A stretch of DNA of 26,881 nucleotides, taken from the NCBI GenBank assembly GCA_009885275.1, contig VFKY01000202.1, positions 1 to 26,881 on the forward strand, read 5' to 3'. The translations under genes were made by a program, and so were the position numbers. Positions 1-7,613 of this stretch are shown here, in pieces (position 1 is the stretch's first letter; each line of letters opens with the position of its first letter). The notes under the pieces are model-generated. The model did no database searches. It saw only the letters and a program-made list of their open reading frames with translations, and was not told the DNA's origin. The stretch comes from Verrucomicrobiota bacterium (lineage in GTDB: Bacteria > Verrucomicrobiota > Verrucomicrobiia > Verrucomicrobiales > Verrucomicrobiaceae).

Positions 1-885
1 ACCACCGATGCCGTTGACCTCAGCAGTTGGCCTCGCCCAACGACGTTCCATTTCAGTGTAGCCAGATTCTCCGAACAACTCGGGTGAGCCGGTGAGTTCG
101 AGAGTTTCAGCAGAGGTATCGCCGAGCTTTGCCCAGGCTTCACGCTCCCAGTCTGCAAGGGGATGCACGGCGTCATAGAATCCACTGACCTGTACCTTGC
201 CAAAGCTGTCATGCAGGCTCGCGACCAGTCGGGCGATCATGGTGTTTGGATTGGCTACTGCACCGCCAAAAATCCCAGAGTGGAGATCGATGCTCGGACC
301 ATGAGCGATGATCTCGCAGCAAGCGATGCCGCGGAGTCCGTAGGTAAAAGTGCCGACACCCGAGGCGACCATGCCGGTGTCAGAGATGGCGACCACATCG
401 CAGCGGAGCTCCTCACGATGCGCTTCGAGAAAGGGTTTCAAATTGGGGCTGCCGATTTCTTCCTCACCTTCAAATAGGCAGGTCAGGTTTACGGGAAGTT
501 CGCCTTGTTCACGCAAAGTTTTTTCCAGACCGCAGACATGGGCCATGAGCTGGCCTTTGTTGTCGGTGGCTCCGCGGCACATGATGCGATCACCTACGAG
601 GGTTGGTTCAAAAGGAGGTGTGCGCCACTCAGCATAAGGCTCGGCGGGTTGCACATCATAATGTCCATAGAGCAATACGGTGCGGCGTCCTGCTTGATGC
701 GCGTTTTTGGCTACGATGACCGGATGTCCCGGAGTCTCATGCAATTCGACCGTGAGTCCCATGCTCTTGAGTTTGGTGACGAGCCATTCGGCACAGTGGC
801 GAGTGTCCTCGTGGTGTTTGGAATCCGTGGAGACGCTAGGAAAACGCAACAGCGTGAAGAGATCGTCGAGTTCTGGGGAGTTCAT
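1..885 (-). CDS. M20-family metallopeptidase (dipeptidase), 3' end outside window
   Basis: The frame stays open from ATG at 885 to the window edge: 295 codons with no stop, so the C-terminal part is missing. M20 enzymes are two-metal exopeptidases or deacylases. The expected ligands are visible: His75 and Asp77 in YGHYDVQP, Asp108 in RGATDNKG, the catalytic/metal Glu pair 141-142 in EGEEEIGS, and Asp169 in SDTGM. The lid/dimerisation domain begins around DLHSG (200-204), and the last visible residues include RPTAEVNGIGG, typical of the CPG2-like dipeptidase branch. No signal peptide is seen, so the protein is probably cytoplasmic and hydrolyses dipeptides. The start lies 20 bases after the M50 gene stop, which suggests cotranscription. 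The leader before ATG is C/T-rich with no Shine-Dalgarno motif. The exact substrate cannot be read from the sequence. Confidence 0.93.
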   Translation of the reverse strand, partial: MNSPELDDLFTLLRFPSVSTDSKHHEDTRHCAEWLVTKLKSMGLTVELHETPGHPVIVAKNAHQAGRRTVLLYGHYDVQPAEPYAEWRTPPFEPTLVGDRIMCRGATDNKGQLMAHVCGLEKTLREQGELPVNLTCLFEGEEEIGSPNLKPFLEAHREELRCDVVAISDTGMVASGVGTFTYGLRGIACCEIIAHGPSIDLHSGIFGGAVANPNTMIARLVASLHDSFGKVQVSGFYDAVHPLADWEREAWAKLGDTSAETLELTGSPELFGESGYTEMERRWARPTAEVNGIGG

Positions 886-905
886 GGGGGGAATTGTAAA
901 AATGA

Positions 906-1601
906 TTAAGGTTGCATGAAGGAGTTGGGCCGCTGACCGCGCAGTCTTTGAAAATTACTGAAGGCGAGTGATCCCAAAATGAGAGCGTTAAAAGGATGGA
1001 GATATCGGTTGAAAGGCCAGGGCACCATGGCGGCAAGGTTGCGATTGCTTGAGGCCGCAAAAACAAAGAGTGCGATAAACACGGCACAGAGAATACTCAA
1101 AATAAGGGTTAACCGATAGTTCGCAGGGCCGAGCACGGCATTGAGAACATGACCGCCATCAAACGGGTAAATGGGCAGAAGATTGAACAAGCTCCAGAGA
1201 ATACTGATTTCCCAGAAGCTCTGAAAAAATAGCTGCACCAACACCGCATCACCTGAGCTGTGTTCGAGTAACTGTTTCATGAGCATACCGCAGACAAACT
1301 GAAAAAAGGGTCCTGCCAGACTGACGAGAATGTCTTGTTGACGGTTGAATCCACGATCAGGAATGGCTAACCCACCGAAGGAGTAGAGAACAATTTTCGC
1401 CCGTGCTCCATAACGCCGCATCAAAAACGCATGCCCAAGTTCGTGAATCAAGACCGAGAGAAACACTGCCAACACCCAGATAAGAAGGCCCTGAAGCTCT
1501 TCTGGTGTGCTTGCTCCGATGCCACCTCCGAGCAGGGCTGAGATGACCCAAAACATCCAATGGACGGACACTGGGAATCCAAAAAGAGTGAAGTTAAGCA
1601 T
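906..1601 (-). CDS. M50-family (site-2-protease-like) membrane metalloprotease, copy A
   Basis: The predicted 231-residue integral membrane protein has the M50 zinc motif HELGH (His53, Glu54, His57) in a hydrophobic segment and the second motif PIYPFDGG (Asp148 as third ligand). Both are in the order and spacing of small site-2 proteases of the SpoIVFB/Rv-like minimal type. Several other hydrophobic segments are visible, with no PDZ or CBS domain. I chose ATG at 1601 because it begins MLNFTLFGFPV, which aligns with the start of the neighbouring paralogue. The longer GTG frame to 1715 would run inside that gene. Copy A follows copy B by 31 bases, and both copies keep the catalytic residues at identical positions (53, 57, 148). 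It probably cleaves a membrane protein such as an anti-sigma factor or signal-peptide remnant. The substrate is unknown and no sigma/anti-sigma pair is nearby. Confidence 0.88.
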   Translation of the reverse strand: MLNFTLFGFPVSVHWMFWVISALLGGGIGASTPEELQGLLIWVLAVFLSVLIHELGHAFLMRRYGARAKIVLYSFGGLAIPDRGFNRQQDILVSLAGPFFQFVCGMLMKQLLEHSSGDAVLVQLFFQSFWEISILWSLFNLLPIYPFDGGHVLNAVLGPANYRLTLILSILCAVFIALFVFAASSNRNLAAMVPWPFNRYLHPFNALILGSLAFSNFQRLRGQRPNSFMQP

Positions 1602-1632
1602 AAAATAAGTGAGAAAATGGAGAAATGAGTAA

Positions 1633-2280
1633 TTACGACTGTACGAGCGAACAAGCATGTTGGCTCCGAAGTTTCTTGATGTTTTCAAAGGCAATGTATC
1701 CCAGTAGCAGGCCACCGAAGTAATTTCCCTTCAAGAAAAATAAGGCAGCAATGGCCAAGGCGCAAATGATGCTGAGAGTCAAAGACAGTTTAATCCGTCG
1801 CGCCCCTAAAATGCTCACTAAAATTTGCCCGCCATCAAGAGGATATATTGGGATCAAATTTAGAAGCCCCCAGATGATGCTAATGATCGCGAACTGATCT
1901 AGAAAAAATCTAGCCGCGTGATGGATAACAAAATCTTGCTTTAAGAATACCCAGACGAGCAATCCACAGGCGATTTCCACGAGGGGACCGGCCAAGCTGA
2001 CGACGATGCTTTTACCACGAGTTATTTTCCGGTCAGCAAAAGCCAAGCCGCCCAAGCTGTGCAGTAAGATGGAGGCTTTCGCGCCATAGCGTTGCATCAT
2101 CATCGCATGTCCGAGCTCATGAATTAACACCGAAAAAAATGCCGCAATTATCGAAAGCACCATGAACTGGAGAGACTCGATTGAAGGTACTTCCAGCCCA
2201 CCAAATAACATCGCTCCGATGACCCAAAACATCCAGTGAACGGTCACTGGAAAACCAAAGAGCGAAAAGTGGAGCATCAT
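1633..2280 (-). CDS. M50-family (site-2-protease-like) membrane metalloprotease, copy B
   Basis: This paralogue of the following gene aligns with it end to end with almost no gaps through the catalytic core. Counting from the ATG at 2277, the zinc motif HELGH sits at 53-57 and PIYPLDGG places Asp148, exactly as in copy A. The hydrophobic segments mark a polytopic membrane protein without a PDZ domain. Three starts are possible. ATG 2280 and ATG 2277 are adjacent, and the 2277 ATG gives MLHFSLFGFPV, matching copy A. TTG 2310 would add ten residues and sits about 11 bases after a GAGAAGG motif. A 10-bp inverted repeat (2287-2329) lies directly in front of the ATG pair and could control initiation. 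Family membership is firm; the substrate and the reason for duplication are not known. Confidence 0.88.
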   Translation of the reverse strand: MMLHFSLFGFPVTVHWMFWVIGAMLFGGLEVPSIESLQFMVLSIIAAFFSVLIHELGHAMMMQRYGAKASILLHSLGGLAFADRKITRGKSIVVSLAGPLVEIACGLLVWVFLKQDFVIHHAARFFLDQFAIISIIWGLLNLIPIYPLDGGQILVSILGARRIKLSLTLSIICALAIAALFFLKGNYFGGLLLGYIAFENIKKLRSQHACSLVQS

Positions 2281-2286
2281 TGAAGG

Positions 2287-2329
2287 TGAGAAGGCGCGGA
2301 CGGATTGCAATCATGCATTCGCCTTCTCA
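2287..2329 (-). promoter_or_regulatory. Perfect 10-bp inverted repeat in the leader of the M50 gene pair
   Basis: TGAGAAGGCG at 2287-2296 is exactly complementary to CGCCTTCTCA at 2320-2329, with a 23-base loop. On the minus-strand transcript the stem ends 6 bases before the ATG at 2280. There is no U-run after it, so it does not look like a terminator of the upstream hydrolase gene. The 5' arm in the transcript contains GAGAAGG, the only SD-like motif nearby, so folding could hide a ribosome site used by the TTG at 2310. The inverted repeat is directly visible; its role is inferred. Confidence 0.5.
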
Positions 2330-2346
2330 TTTTTCTTTAGATTCCA

Positions 2347-4380
2347 CTACTCCTTCGTCTCACTCTTTTTCAGTGCCCACTGTTCATTGAAGAATCCGGC
2401 ATCCACGATCTTGCCGGGATTTACGGCATCAGGGGCTTGGCTGAGATTAACGATGGCCCAGTCGGGGAGCTTGGGTACCTGGCGGGCGTTGTTGAGGTAA
2501 TCGTATTCGCGATAGGTGAAGCTGCTGTTGATGACGACATACTTTTTAGGGTTGAGGGGATTGGGATAGATGAGCACTGGGACATGTTCTCCTGCGGCAT
2601 ATTTTTTGTCGCCGACCACGATGTTCTCTGCGGTCCATTGGATGGGCAGTTTGTCCACGATCTTTTTGAGCACGGCATTGCTGCTGGGGTCACCCCAGAG
2701 CACGAGATTGTTTTTGGCGATGTCTTCATCCTTCACCTCGGCATCCTTTTTCCGAGGAGCGTCGCCGCGAAATTGTTTTTGCCACTCGGTGACCGCACGT
2801 GGCAGTTCGCTGGCAACCCATTTTTCGACTTGGGGATTTAAGGCAGCTCCAGTGGGGGTGACGAAAAGGAAGGCATCCATAAACGCATCATCAATCGGCC
2901 CACTCATGCCATGACGCTTGGCCAGGGAATCACTGGCAATCCCATCCGCTGCGAGCTGCCATTTTCCGTTCACCTTGCTCAGCGAAGCCGTGTATGATCG
3001 ATCCGACTTGGGGGATTCCGTGGTGATCTCGGCACCATCAATATTGATCGCAACTTTCTTAAACAAGTTAAGCGGACAGGTGCCAGACGCGAACTTCACC
3101 GTCAGCGCAGTCACCTTATGGGTTTGCAGCTTCAGAGCATTCTCACTGGTGATGGAGGCATCGACACGGGATTTCTCCCAATGCTCTTCCATCCCATCCA
3201 CGGTGATCCATTTCGATTGGTTGTAACGCAGAGTCATGGTGGTGAAATGCACTTCTTTAGGTGCGCGATCACGGCCTTGAGCGGTGATGGCGGCTAGACG
3301 CTGTTCGATTTCAATGAGACTGTCAGGATGGATCTTGTGAGCGGTCTGCGGCCCGATGATGTGGAGCATGTTCAACCCGACCTTTTTCAATTCGCGTTCC
3401 ATGACATCAGCCGCCTGCTTTTGTTTGTCGAGCTCACCGCTGTAGGCAATCGTTGGGCAATTGAAGAGATTGAGCGCGTAGTCGGTTGCATTATACCAAC
3501 CCCAAAGTTTCTTCTGATACCAAGGCACTTTGGAGACATCTTCGGTCTGGAAGACATTGAGGAATTCAGGAGTTTCGGCAAATCCGGCACCGGGGCTCGC
3601 GGCACACCATTGGTCGGGAAAGTGAGTCGCAAACTGCCAAGCCGCTGCCCCACCCATACTGAAGCCGCGCATCACCACCTGATTGTTATTGATATTGTAG
3701 TACTTCCGGACATGATCGAGCGCTTCGAAAGCATCCACCTCACCCGCAAATTTATTGGCGCAGCAATAGCGTCCGTAAAGATGGAGGACGATGCTATTGG
3801 CCGGTTGAATTTGCCCGACCTGCTTTGTGCGCTGACCCACAAATCCGAGTTCACTGAGAGTTTCACCACGTCCATGACACCAGATGTCTAGACGGGTCGC
3901 GCCCCCACTGTAGCTCTCAGGAATTACCAATCCATAAGGTTGGATGGAGCCATCAATCTTGGAGCGATAGGCTCGTACCACGAGACCCTTCTTATTGGTC
4001 CATGGCGCTGCTCCTTTTTTTAATGATTCGGCCCGTGCCTTACCATCGGTCAAGGCATCATACGCCATTTTAATTTCCTCCGGCTTATAGATCATGTTGT
4101 AACGCAAAGCCCAATCCACAGACTTGTGGTAGATTTCTACATCAGGGATTAGGTTTGCGAATTTGGGATTTTTTGATGGCGTTTGTATCACTTCATCAAT
4201 GAGCAGCCTTAGTTCCGCTAAGCCTTTGTTAAGAGCATCTTTGTCGATGGCGGGAACCTCAACGCCTGGAGGTGGAATGGGGCGGACATTTTGCACAAGA
4301 TTGTCCTCGGGGCCGTCAGCATGGGCGATGCTGAACGCAACTATGGAACAGATGAGGAGGAGAGAGATATGTCTTTTCAT
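2347..4380 (-). CDS. Secreted alpha/beta-hydrolase (prolyl-oligopeptidase-like serine hydrolase)
   Basis: Predicted 677 residues. The start at 4380 gives MKRHISLLL followed by a hydrophobic stretch ending at SIAHADG, a clear signal peptide, so export is expected. The upstream TTG at 4422 would bury this signal and is rejected. The hydrolase fold shows the HGRGE oxyanion region (around 169-173), the nucleophile elbow GFSMGG with Ser241, the acid at Asp318 in SGELDKQ, and His348 in TAHKIHP. Residues from about 370 on form a separate, probably beta-rich region and a further C-terminal part without a motif I recognise. Large proteins of this layout are frequent in Planctomycetes and Verrucomicrobia and are usually annotated as prolyl oligopeptidase family or acetyl-xylan-esterase-like. 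The substrate (peptide, ester or carbohydrate ester) cannot be decided. It lies between nagA and the M50 genes on the same strand. Confidence 0.85.
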   Translation of the reverse strand: MKRHISLLLICSIVAFSIAHADGPEDNLVQNVRPIPPPGVEVPAIDKDALNKGLAELRLLIDEVIQTPSKNPKFANLIPDVEIYHKSVDWALRYNMIYKPEEIKMAYDALTDGKARAESLKKGAAPWTNKKGLVVRAYRSKIDGSIQPYGLVIPESYSGGATRLDIWCHGRGETLSELGFVGQRTKQVGQIQPANSIVLHLYGRYCCANKFAGEVDAFEALDHVRKYYNINNNQVVMRGFSMGGAAAWQFATHFPDQWCAASPGAGFAETPEFLNVFQTEDVSKVPWYQKKLWGWYNATDYALNLFNCPTIAYSGELDKQKQAADVMERELKKVGLNMLHIIGPQTAHKIHPDSLIEIEQRLAAITAQGRDRAPKEVHFTTMTLRYNQSKWITVDGMEEHWEKSRVDASITSENALKLQTHKVTALTVKFASGTCPLNLFKKVAINIDGAEITTESPKSDRSYTASLSKVNGKWQLAADGIASDSLAKRHGMSGPIDDAFMDAFLFVTPTGAALNPQVEKWVASELPRAVTEWQKQFRGDAPRKKDAEVKDEDIAKNNLVLWGDPSSNAVLKKIVDKLPIQWTAENIVVGDKKYAAGEHVPVLIYPNPLNPKKYVVINSSFTYREYDYLNNARQVPKLPDWAIVNLSQAPDAVNPGKIVDAGFFNEQWALKKSETKE

Positions 4381-4484
4381 GGAAGTATTCGTAAGTTTGC
4401 AGGAAACACCAACTGCTGCCAAGCACTATCCCGCTTCAGCTAGTTCAAAAATCATCTTAGAAATCGTGGATGTTTCTGCTTGAT

Positions 4485-5387
4485 CTAAAGCCCGAGTGCC
4501 TTGCGGGGATTAGTGATGGAGACTAGCTGCAATTCTGCCGGGCTCAATCCAATTGCTTGCGCATTGTTTTCCTGAATCCGTGGCCAGGTCACGGTGGAGC
4601 CTACAAAGTGGGAACCGTCCGGTGAACGTGCCACTAGATCATCGCCAATGACAATGTCCCATCCTGCCAGAGTAAAGCGCCCCGGTCCCAATCGTGATGC
4701 GGAGATGGCATCCGTGACAAAAATGGTCCGATCCAAGCTGGCGCTACGCAGGTAGTTTTGCAGGGTATAGAATTCAATATGCACGCCATCAGGAATAAAG
4801 CAGAGCCAGAGTCGGTCATGCAACGAGAGCGCGCGTTGCACGATATTGTCATGACGATGCATGAGCATGGGGCAGCCATTACCCACATGAGTAAACATGC
4901 GAAGTCCATTGTCGGTGGAAGCTCTAAGAACCTCAAGAGACGGATTGCAATGCCCCGCTGAAACGCAGATGCCCTGTTCACTTAGCCAGCGTGTTGTGGC
5001 GAATCCAGCATCGTTTTCCGGAGCCAATGTCATGAGCCGGGTAAGACCGTTTGCGGCATCACAGAGACGCTTCGCATCATCCACCGTTGCCGGGCGTACC
5101 GCATGAGGTGGATGAGCGCCGACGTAACCTTTTTCTGCGTTAATGAAGGGACCCTCGAGATGAAAGCCTGCGATGACCTCCTTGGCCAGTTCATCGTGGT
5201 CACGCAATTCCACGATTTTCCTGATGCGGCGTTCCATAATCGGAAGTTCGTCGGTGATAATGGTGGCGAGAATGCCTTCCACCCCATCGGCTTGTAGGGC
5301 AATACAGGCATCCCGCAATGCTTCCGCAGTCAGATTATCGGTGTTGAAATCGGTTCCGGCGTAGCCGTTGACTTGTAAATCAAACAT
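4485..5387 (-). CDS. nagA: N-acetylglucosamine-6-phosphate deacetylase, compact form
   Basis: This cytoplasmic enzyme converts GlcNAc-6-P to glucosamine-6-P and acetate in aminosugar recycling. The NagA pattern is clear: DLQVNGYAG at 3-11 (the Gln/Asn variant of the HxH motif, as in the single-metal E. coli enzyme), metal ligands Glu78 in HLEGPF, His146 in AGHCN and His167 in FTHVGNG, substrate His203 in DGVH, and catalytic Asp226 in VTDA. At 300 residues it is shorter than the usual roughly 380. It begins directly at the barrel strand and lacks the N-terminal beta-sandwich segment, and I see no upstream in-frame extension. The ATG at 5387 follows a pyrimidine-rich leader (GTATTTTCTTCTT) and no SD. 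It is 61 bases downstream of the zinc-ribbon gene on the same strand. No nagB or GlcNAc transporter is visible in the window. Confidence 0.92.
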   Translation of the reverse strand: MFDLQVNGYAGTDFNTDNLTAEALRDACIALQADGVEGILATIITDELPIMERRIRKIVELRDHDELAKEVIAGFHLEGPFINAEKGYVGAHPPHAVRPATVDDAKRLCDAANGLTRLMTLAPENDAGFATTRWLSEQGICVSAGHCNPSLEVLRASTDNGLRMFTHVGNGCPMLMHRHDNIVQRALSLHDRLWLCFIPDGVHIEFYTLQNYLRSASLDRTIFVTDAISASRLGPGRFTLAGWDIVIGDDLVARSPDGSHFVGSTVTWPRIQENNAQAIGLSPAELQLVSITNPRKALGL

Positions 5388-5448
5388 AAGAAGAAAATAC
5401 GCGTGGAATTGTCTTGGCTATCGGGAGTATCAATATTTTGCTGTGCCG

Positions 5449-5688
5449 CTATATCGGTTTGGGTTTGGTGGGCTCATTGAGTGACCCACATTGGGAACAG
5501 GCGCTCACGACTTTGTTTGCGCCGTTCTCATAAATATGACCACAGATACGGCAATGAACAAGATCAGCTCGTGCGCTCATTTCTGTGCGTCGTTCTGCCC
5601 ATACGGCAATGGCCCAAAACACGCCAAGCATGGCGACTCCAACGCTCATGCCGATGAAGAGCAAGGTGAACAAGGAAACTTGAATCAT
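5449..5688 (-). CDS. Small single-pass membrane protein with zinc ribbon
   Basis: Predicted 79 residues. An N-terminal hydrophobic segment (about 2-30) is followed by a cytoplasmic-looking tail with CRIC (Cys46, Cys49) and CSQC (Cys64, Cys67), a four-cysteine zinc ribbon, and a Lys/Pro-rich end. I do not recognise a named family. The ATG at 5688 overlaps the stop of the upstream TonB-like gene by four bases (ATGA), so translation is probably coupled and the product likely works with the ExbB/ExbD/TonB-like proteins. A longer frame to 5730 exists but would lie inside the upstream gene. A structural or metal-sensing role is possible. Nothing in the sequence shows an enzyme. Confidence 0.72.
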   Translation of the reverse strand: MIQVSLFTLLFIGMSVGVAMLGVFWAIAVWAERRTEMSARADLVHCRICGHIYENGANKVVSACSQCGSLNEPTKPKPI

Positions 5689-6464
5689 GGGGCAATGGTA
5701 GCACTCCAGTGAAAAGTGGCGATACCCCAAATGGGTTTGCCTGCGACGGTGTCTTTTGCGGGCAGAGACTCAAAGCGCAATTCGTTGAGGTGTTGCAGGA
5801 GACGCTGAGTTACTTCAGGGTTGGCAGCATCGCTAATGGGAAGTGCAAAGGCAACAAGACCACTTGAAGTGACGCCGAGTTGAAAGCGATAAGCGTCAGT
5901 ATCTGTCAGACCGAGCAAAGTAAAGTTTGGCGATTTTAATATTGCCCTTTTGGCGAGTTCGCCGCTCAAATTCATCGTGAGACTCGGCGCGGTATTGCGC
6001 AGCGGAATGACAGTGGGTATTTCCTTTAGATCGTTTAAATCGAGTGGCGGAAGGATTGGCTTTTTTGTATCAAGCAAACGCGCTGGCGATATTTTGTAGG
6101 CCTTATAGGGTGGGTCTTGTAGGGCAAAGACATGATTCTCAAAGCTTGGATGAAATACAGGCGCCCGTTCATCGAGGTTGATGGGATTCGTGATGTCACT
6201 GCTGGTGGGTAGGACGAGATGATCCATATCTTGCACACGATTCATGATGGCGCGTGCGGTAGGGTCGGTGTTGTTGAGGAGCAAGACTTGCTGAGGTACA
6301 GGAGTAACCCGGCGTGTCTGGGGATAAACAACTTTGAAGAGATAGAAAAAACTCGTGAATCCCAGCGCGGTAATGATGAGCCACAGCCACAGACGTACGC
6401 CTGATCCTGCTGGACGGTGCCAGTGAAAATTAAGGAGGGAGGGCTCTGCGTTTTTTTTGGCCAT
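5685..6464 (-). CDS. TonB-like membrane-anchored energy transducer (putative)
   Basis: Predicted 259 residues. A short cytoplasmic N-terminus is followed by one membrane segment (about 24-46) and a long periplasmic part. The last 70 residues show a TonB-C-like pattern: a strand with a Gly turn (around VTSSGLVAF), then a helix with LLQHLNELRF, then GKPIWGIATFHW. That fold is the part of TonB that contacts outer-membrane receptors. The usual Pro-Glu/Pro-Lys spacer is absent; the linker has only scattered prolines. I call it TonB-like mainly from position, directly after exbB and exbD, and from this C-terminal pattern; full-length similarity to a named TonB is not evident. ATG 6464 (MAKKNAEP) is 13 bases after the exbD stop; the frame to 6515 would overlap exbD. 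TolA-like or lineage-specific function is an alternative. Confidence 0.65.
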   Translation of the reverse strand: MAKKNAEPSLLNFHWHRPAGSGVRLWLWLIITALGFTSFFYLFKVVYPQTRRVTPVPQQVLLLNNTDPTARAIMNRVQDMDHLVLPTSSDITNPINLDERAPVFHPSFENHVFALQDPPYKAYKISPARLLDTKKPILPPLDLNDLKEIPTVIPLRNTAPSLTMNLSGELAKRAILKSPNFTLLGLTDTDAYRFQLGVTSSGLVAFALPISDAANPEVTQRLLQHLNELRFESLPAKDTVAGKPIWGIATFHWSATIAP

Positions 6465-6477
6465 GATTAAACTCGGC

Positions 6478-6882
6478 TCACTGCTTTGTCGGTTGCGTGG
6501 CATAGGCCACTTCACACCCCAGACTCAGCGCTACATTACTGATTTGTTGGACGCGGCCAAAGGGGGTCATTTCATCGGCATGAATGATCACTCTTCGACT
6601 TTCGCGTTTGGCGTTTACTAGCTCTATCCGTAGTTGCTCTAGGGTTATAGGGTTACCATTGAAATAGAGTGGATTATTACTGCCTGCTGCCACCGTGATG
6701 ACTTGTGCCCGGTCGAATCCGGTGAGCCGTGAAGCGCTTTCTGGAAGCTTCACTGCGACGCCGCTTTGGATCACAAATGAAGAACCTAAAAGGAAAAACA
6801 TGAGTAGCACCAACAGCACATTGAGCACGGGTCCAAGATAAAGCCACGAGGCCTGTTTGGGCAAGTGGCTCTGAAGTTTCAT
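6478..6882 (-). CDS. exbD: ExbD/TolR-family biopolymer transport protein with Asn at the proton-path position
   Basis: Predicted 134 residues. One membrane helix (about 14-37) is followed by a periplasmic domain with the ExbD pattern (VKLPES around 44-49, then VIIHADEMTPFGRVQQI near 98-112). ExbD with ExbB uses the proton gradient to drive TonB-type transport. In canonical ExbD/TolR the helix carries an essential Asp (E. coli ExbD Asp25). Here the aligned residue is Asn21 in GPVLNVLLVLL, read directly from the codon AAT. The start at 6882 (MKLQSHL) is preferred; a GTG at 6900 would add six residues. It lies between exbB and the TonB-like gene, which supports its role. Without the Asp, proton handling must differ or be lost, unless this is a normal trait of this subfamily. 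Confidence 0.88.
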   Translation of the reverse strand: MKLQSHLPKQASWLYLGPVLNVLLVLLMFFLLGSSFVIQSGVAVKLPESASRLTGFDRAQVITVAAGSNNPLYFNGNPITLEQLRIELVNAKRESRRVIIHADEMTPFGRVQQISNVALSLGCEVAYATQPTKQ

Positions 6883-6905
6883 CGCGCAGGTGCCAGCCAC
6901 TCCGG

Positions 6906-7613
6906 TTAACTATTCTTACCCCGTTTGCGATTTTCACCAGAAACGCTGGCGTCTCCCTGGCGGAATTCCACGATTTGTGCACCACCTTCGGTCGTGATGG
7001 TTGGCTCGCGATAGTCTTCAAGAATGTTCACGATCTCGATACCAGCACGTTCGAGGTCATGCATGAGGTGGCGTGATTTGGCAGCGAGGAAGGAGTAGAA
7101 AAGATAGCTTGGAATGGCCACGACCAAGCCGAGAGCGGAAGTGACCAGGCTCATGTAAACTCCCTGTGCGACATCTGCGGGAGTGGCGTATCCGTTGACG
7201 TTATTAAGTTGGGTGAAAGTATCCATTAAACCACCAATGGTACCGAGTAGGCCGATCAAGGGTGCTACGTGAGCGATACTATTCAGCACACTGAGATAAC
7301 GCTCCAAACGCGGCACTTCGAGTTGCCCAGCTTCTTGCACAATCTCTTTCAATTGTTCGCGTGGGAGATGATGCCGGAGCAATGCGGCGTGAAGAACCCT
7401 GCCAGCAGGCACACGAGTGGCAACACATTCTTGTAGTGCTTCCGCATAGTTCTTGCGGCGGATAAGGCTGGCCAAGCCTGAGAGAAACTCCCCAATATTC
7501 ATGCCTGCCCGATGGTAGTAAGAGATGCGCTCTGCGAAAATGGCAAGCGACAGGCCGAAGCAACTGAATAACAGCCAGACGAGCGGCCCACCTTTGGAGA
7601 TCAGATCAGGCAT
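6906..7613 (-). CDS. exbB: ExbB/TolQ/MotA-family proton channel
   Basis: Predicted 235 residues with the three-helix ExbB layout: an N-terminal helix (about 9-28), a long cytoplasmic domain, then two helices containing APLIGLLGTIGGLMDTF (around 117-133) and SLVTSALGLVVAIPSYL (around 155-171). These are the conserved pore segments that form the ion channel with ExbD. The C-terminal tail is basic (ENRKRGKNS). It is the first gene of the minus-strand series. The ATG at 7613 follows a T/C-rich leader (TTTTTTCTC) and no SD. The following exbD and TonB-like genes are 23 and 13 bases apart, consistent with one transcript. TolQ cannot be excluded from sequence alone, but no tolB, tolA or pal is nearby, so ExbB is preferred. 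Confidence 0.92.
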   Translation of the reverse strand: MPDLISKGGPLVWLLFSCFGLSLAIFAERISYYHRAGMNIGEFLSGLASLIRRKNYAEALQECVATRVPAGRVLHAALLRHHLPREQLKEIVQEAGQLEVPRLERYLSVLNSIAHVAPLIGLLGTIGGLMDTFTQLNNVNGYATPADVAQGVYMSLVTSALGLVVAIPSYLFYSFLAAKSRHLMHDLERAGIEIVNILEDYREPTITTEGGAQIVEFRQGDASVSGENRKRGKNS

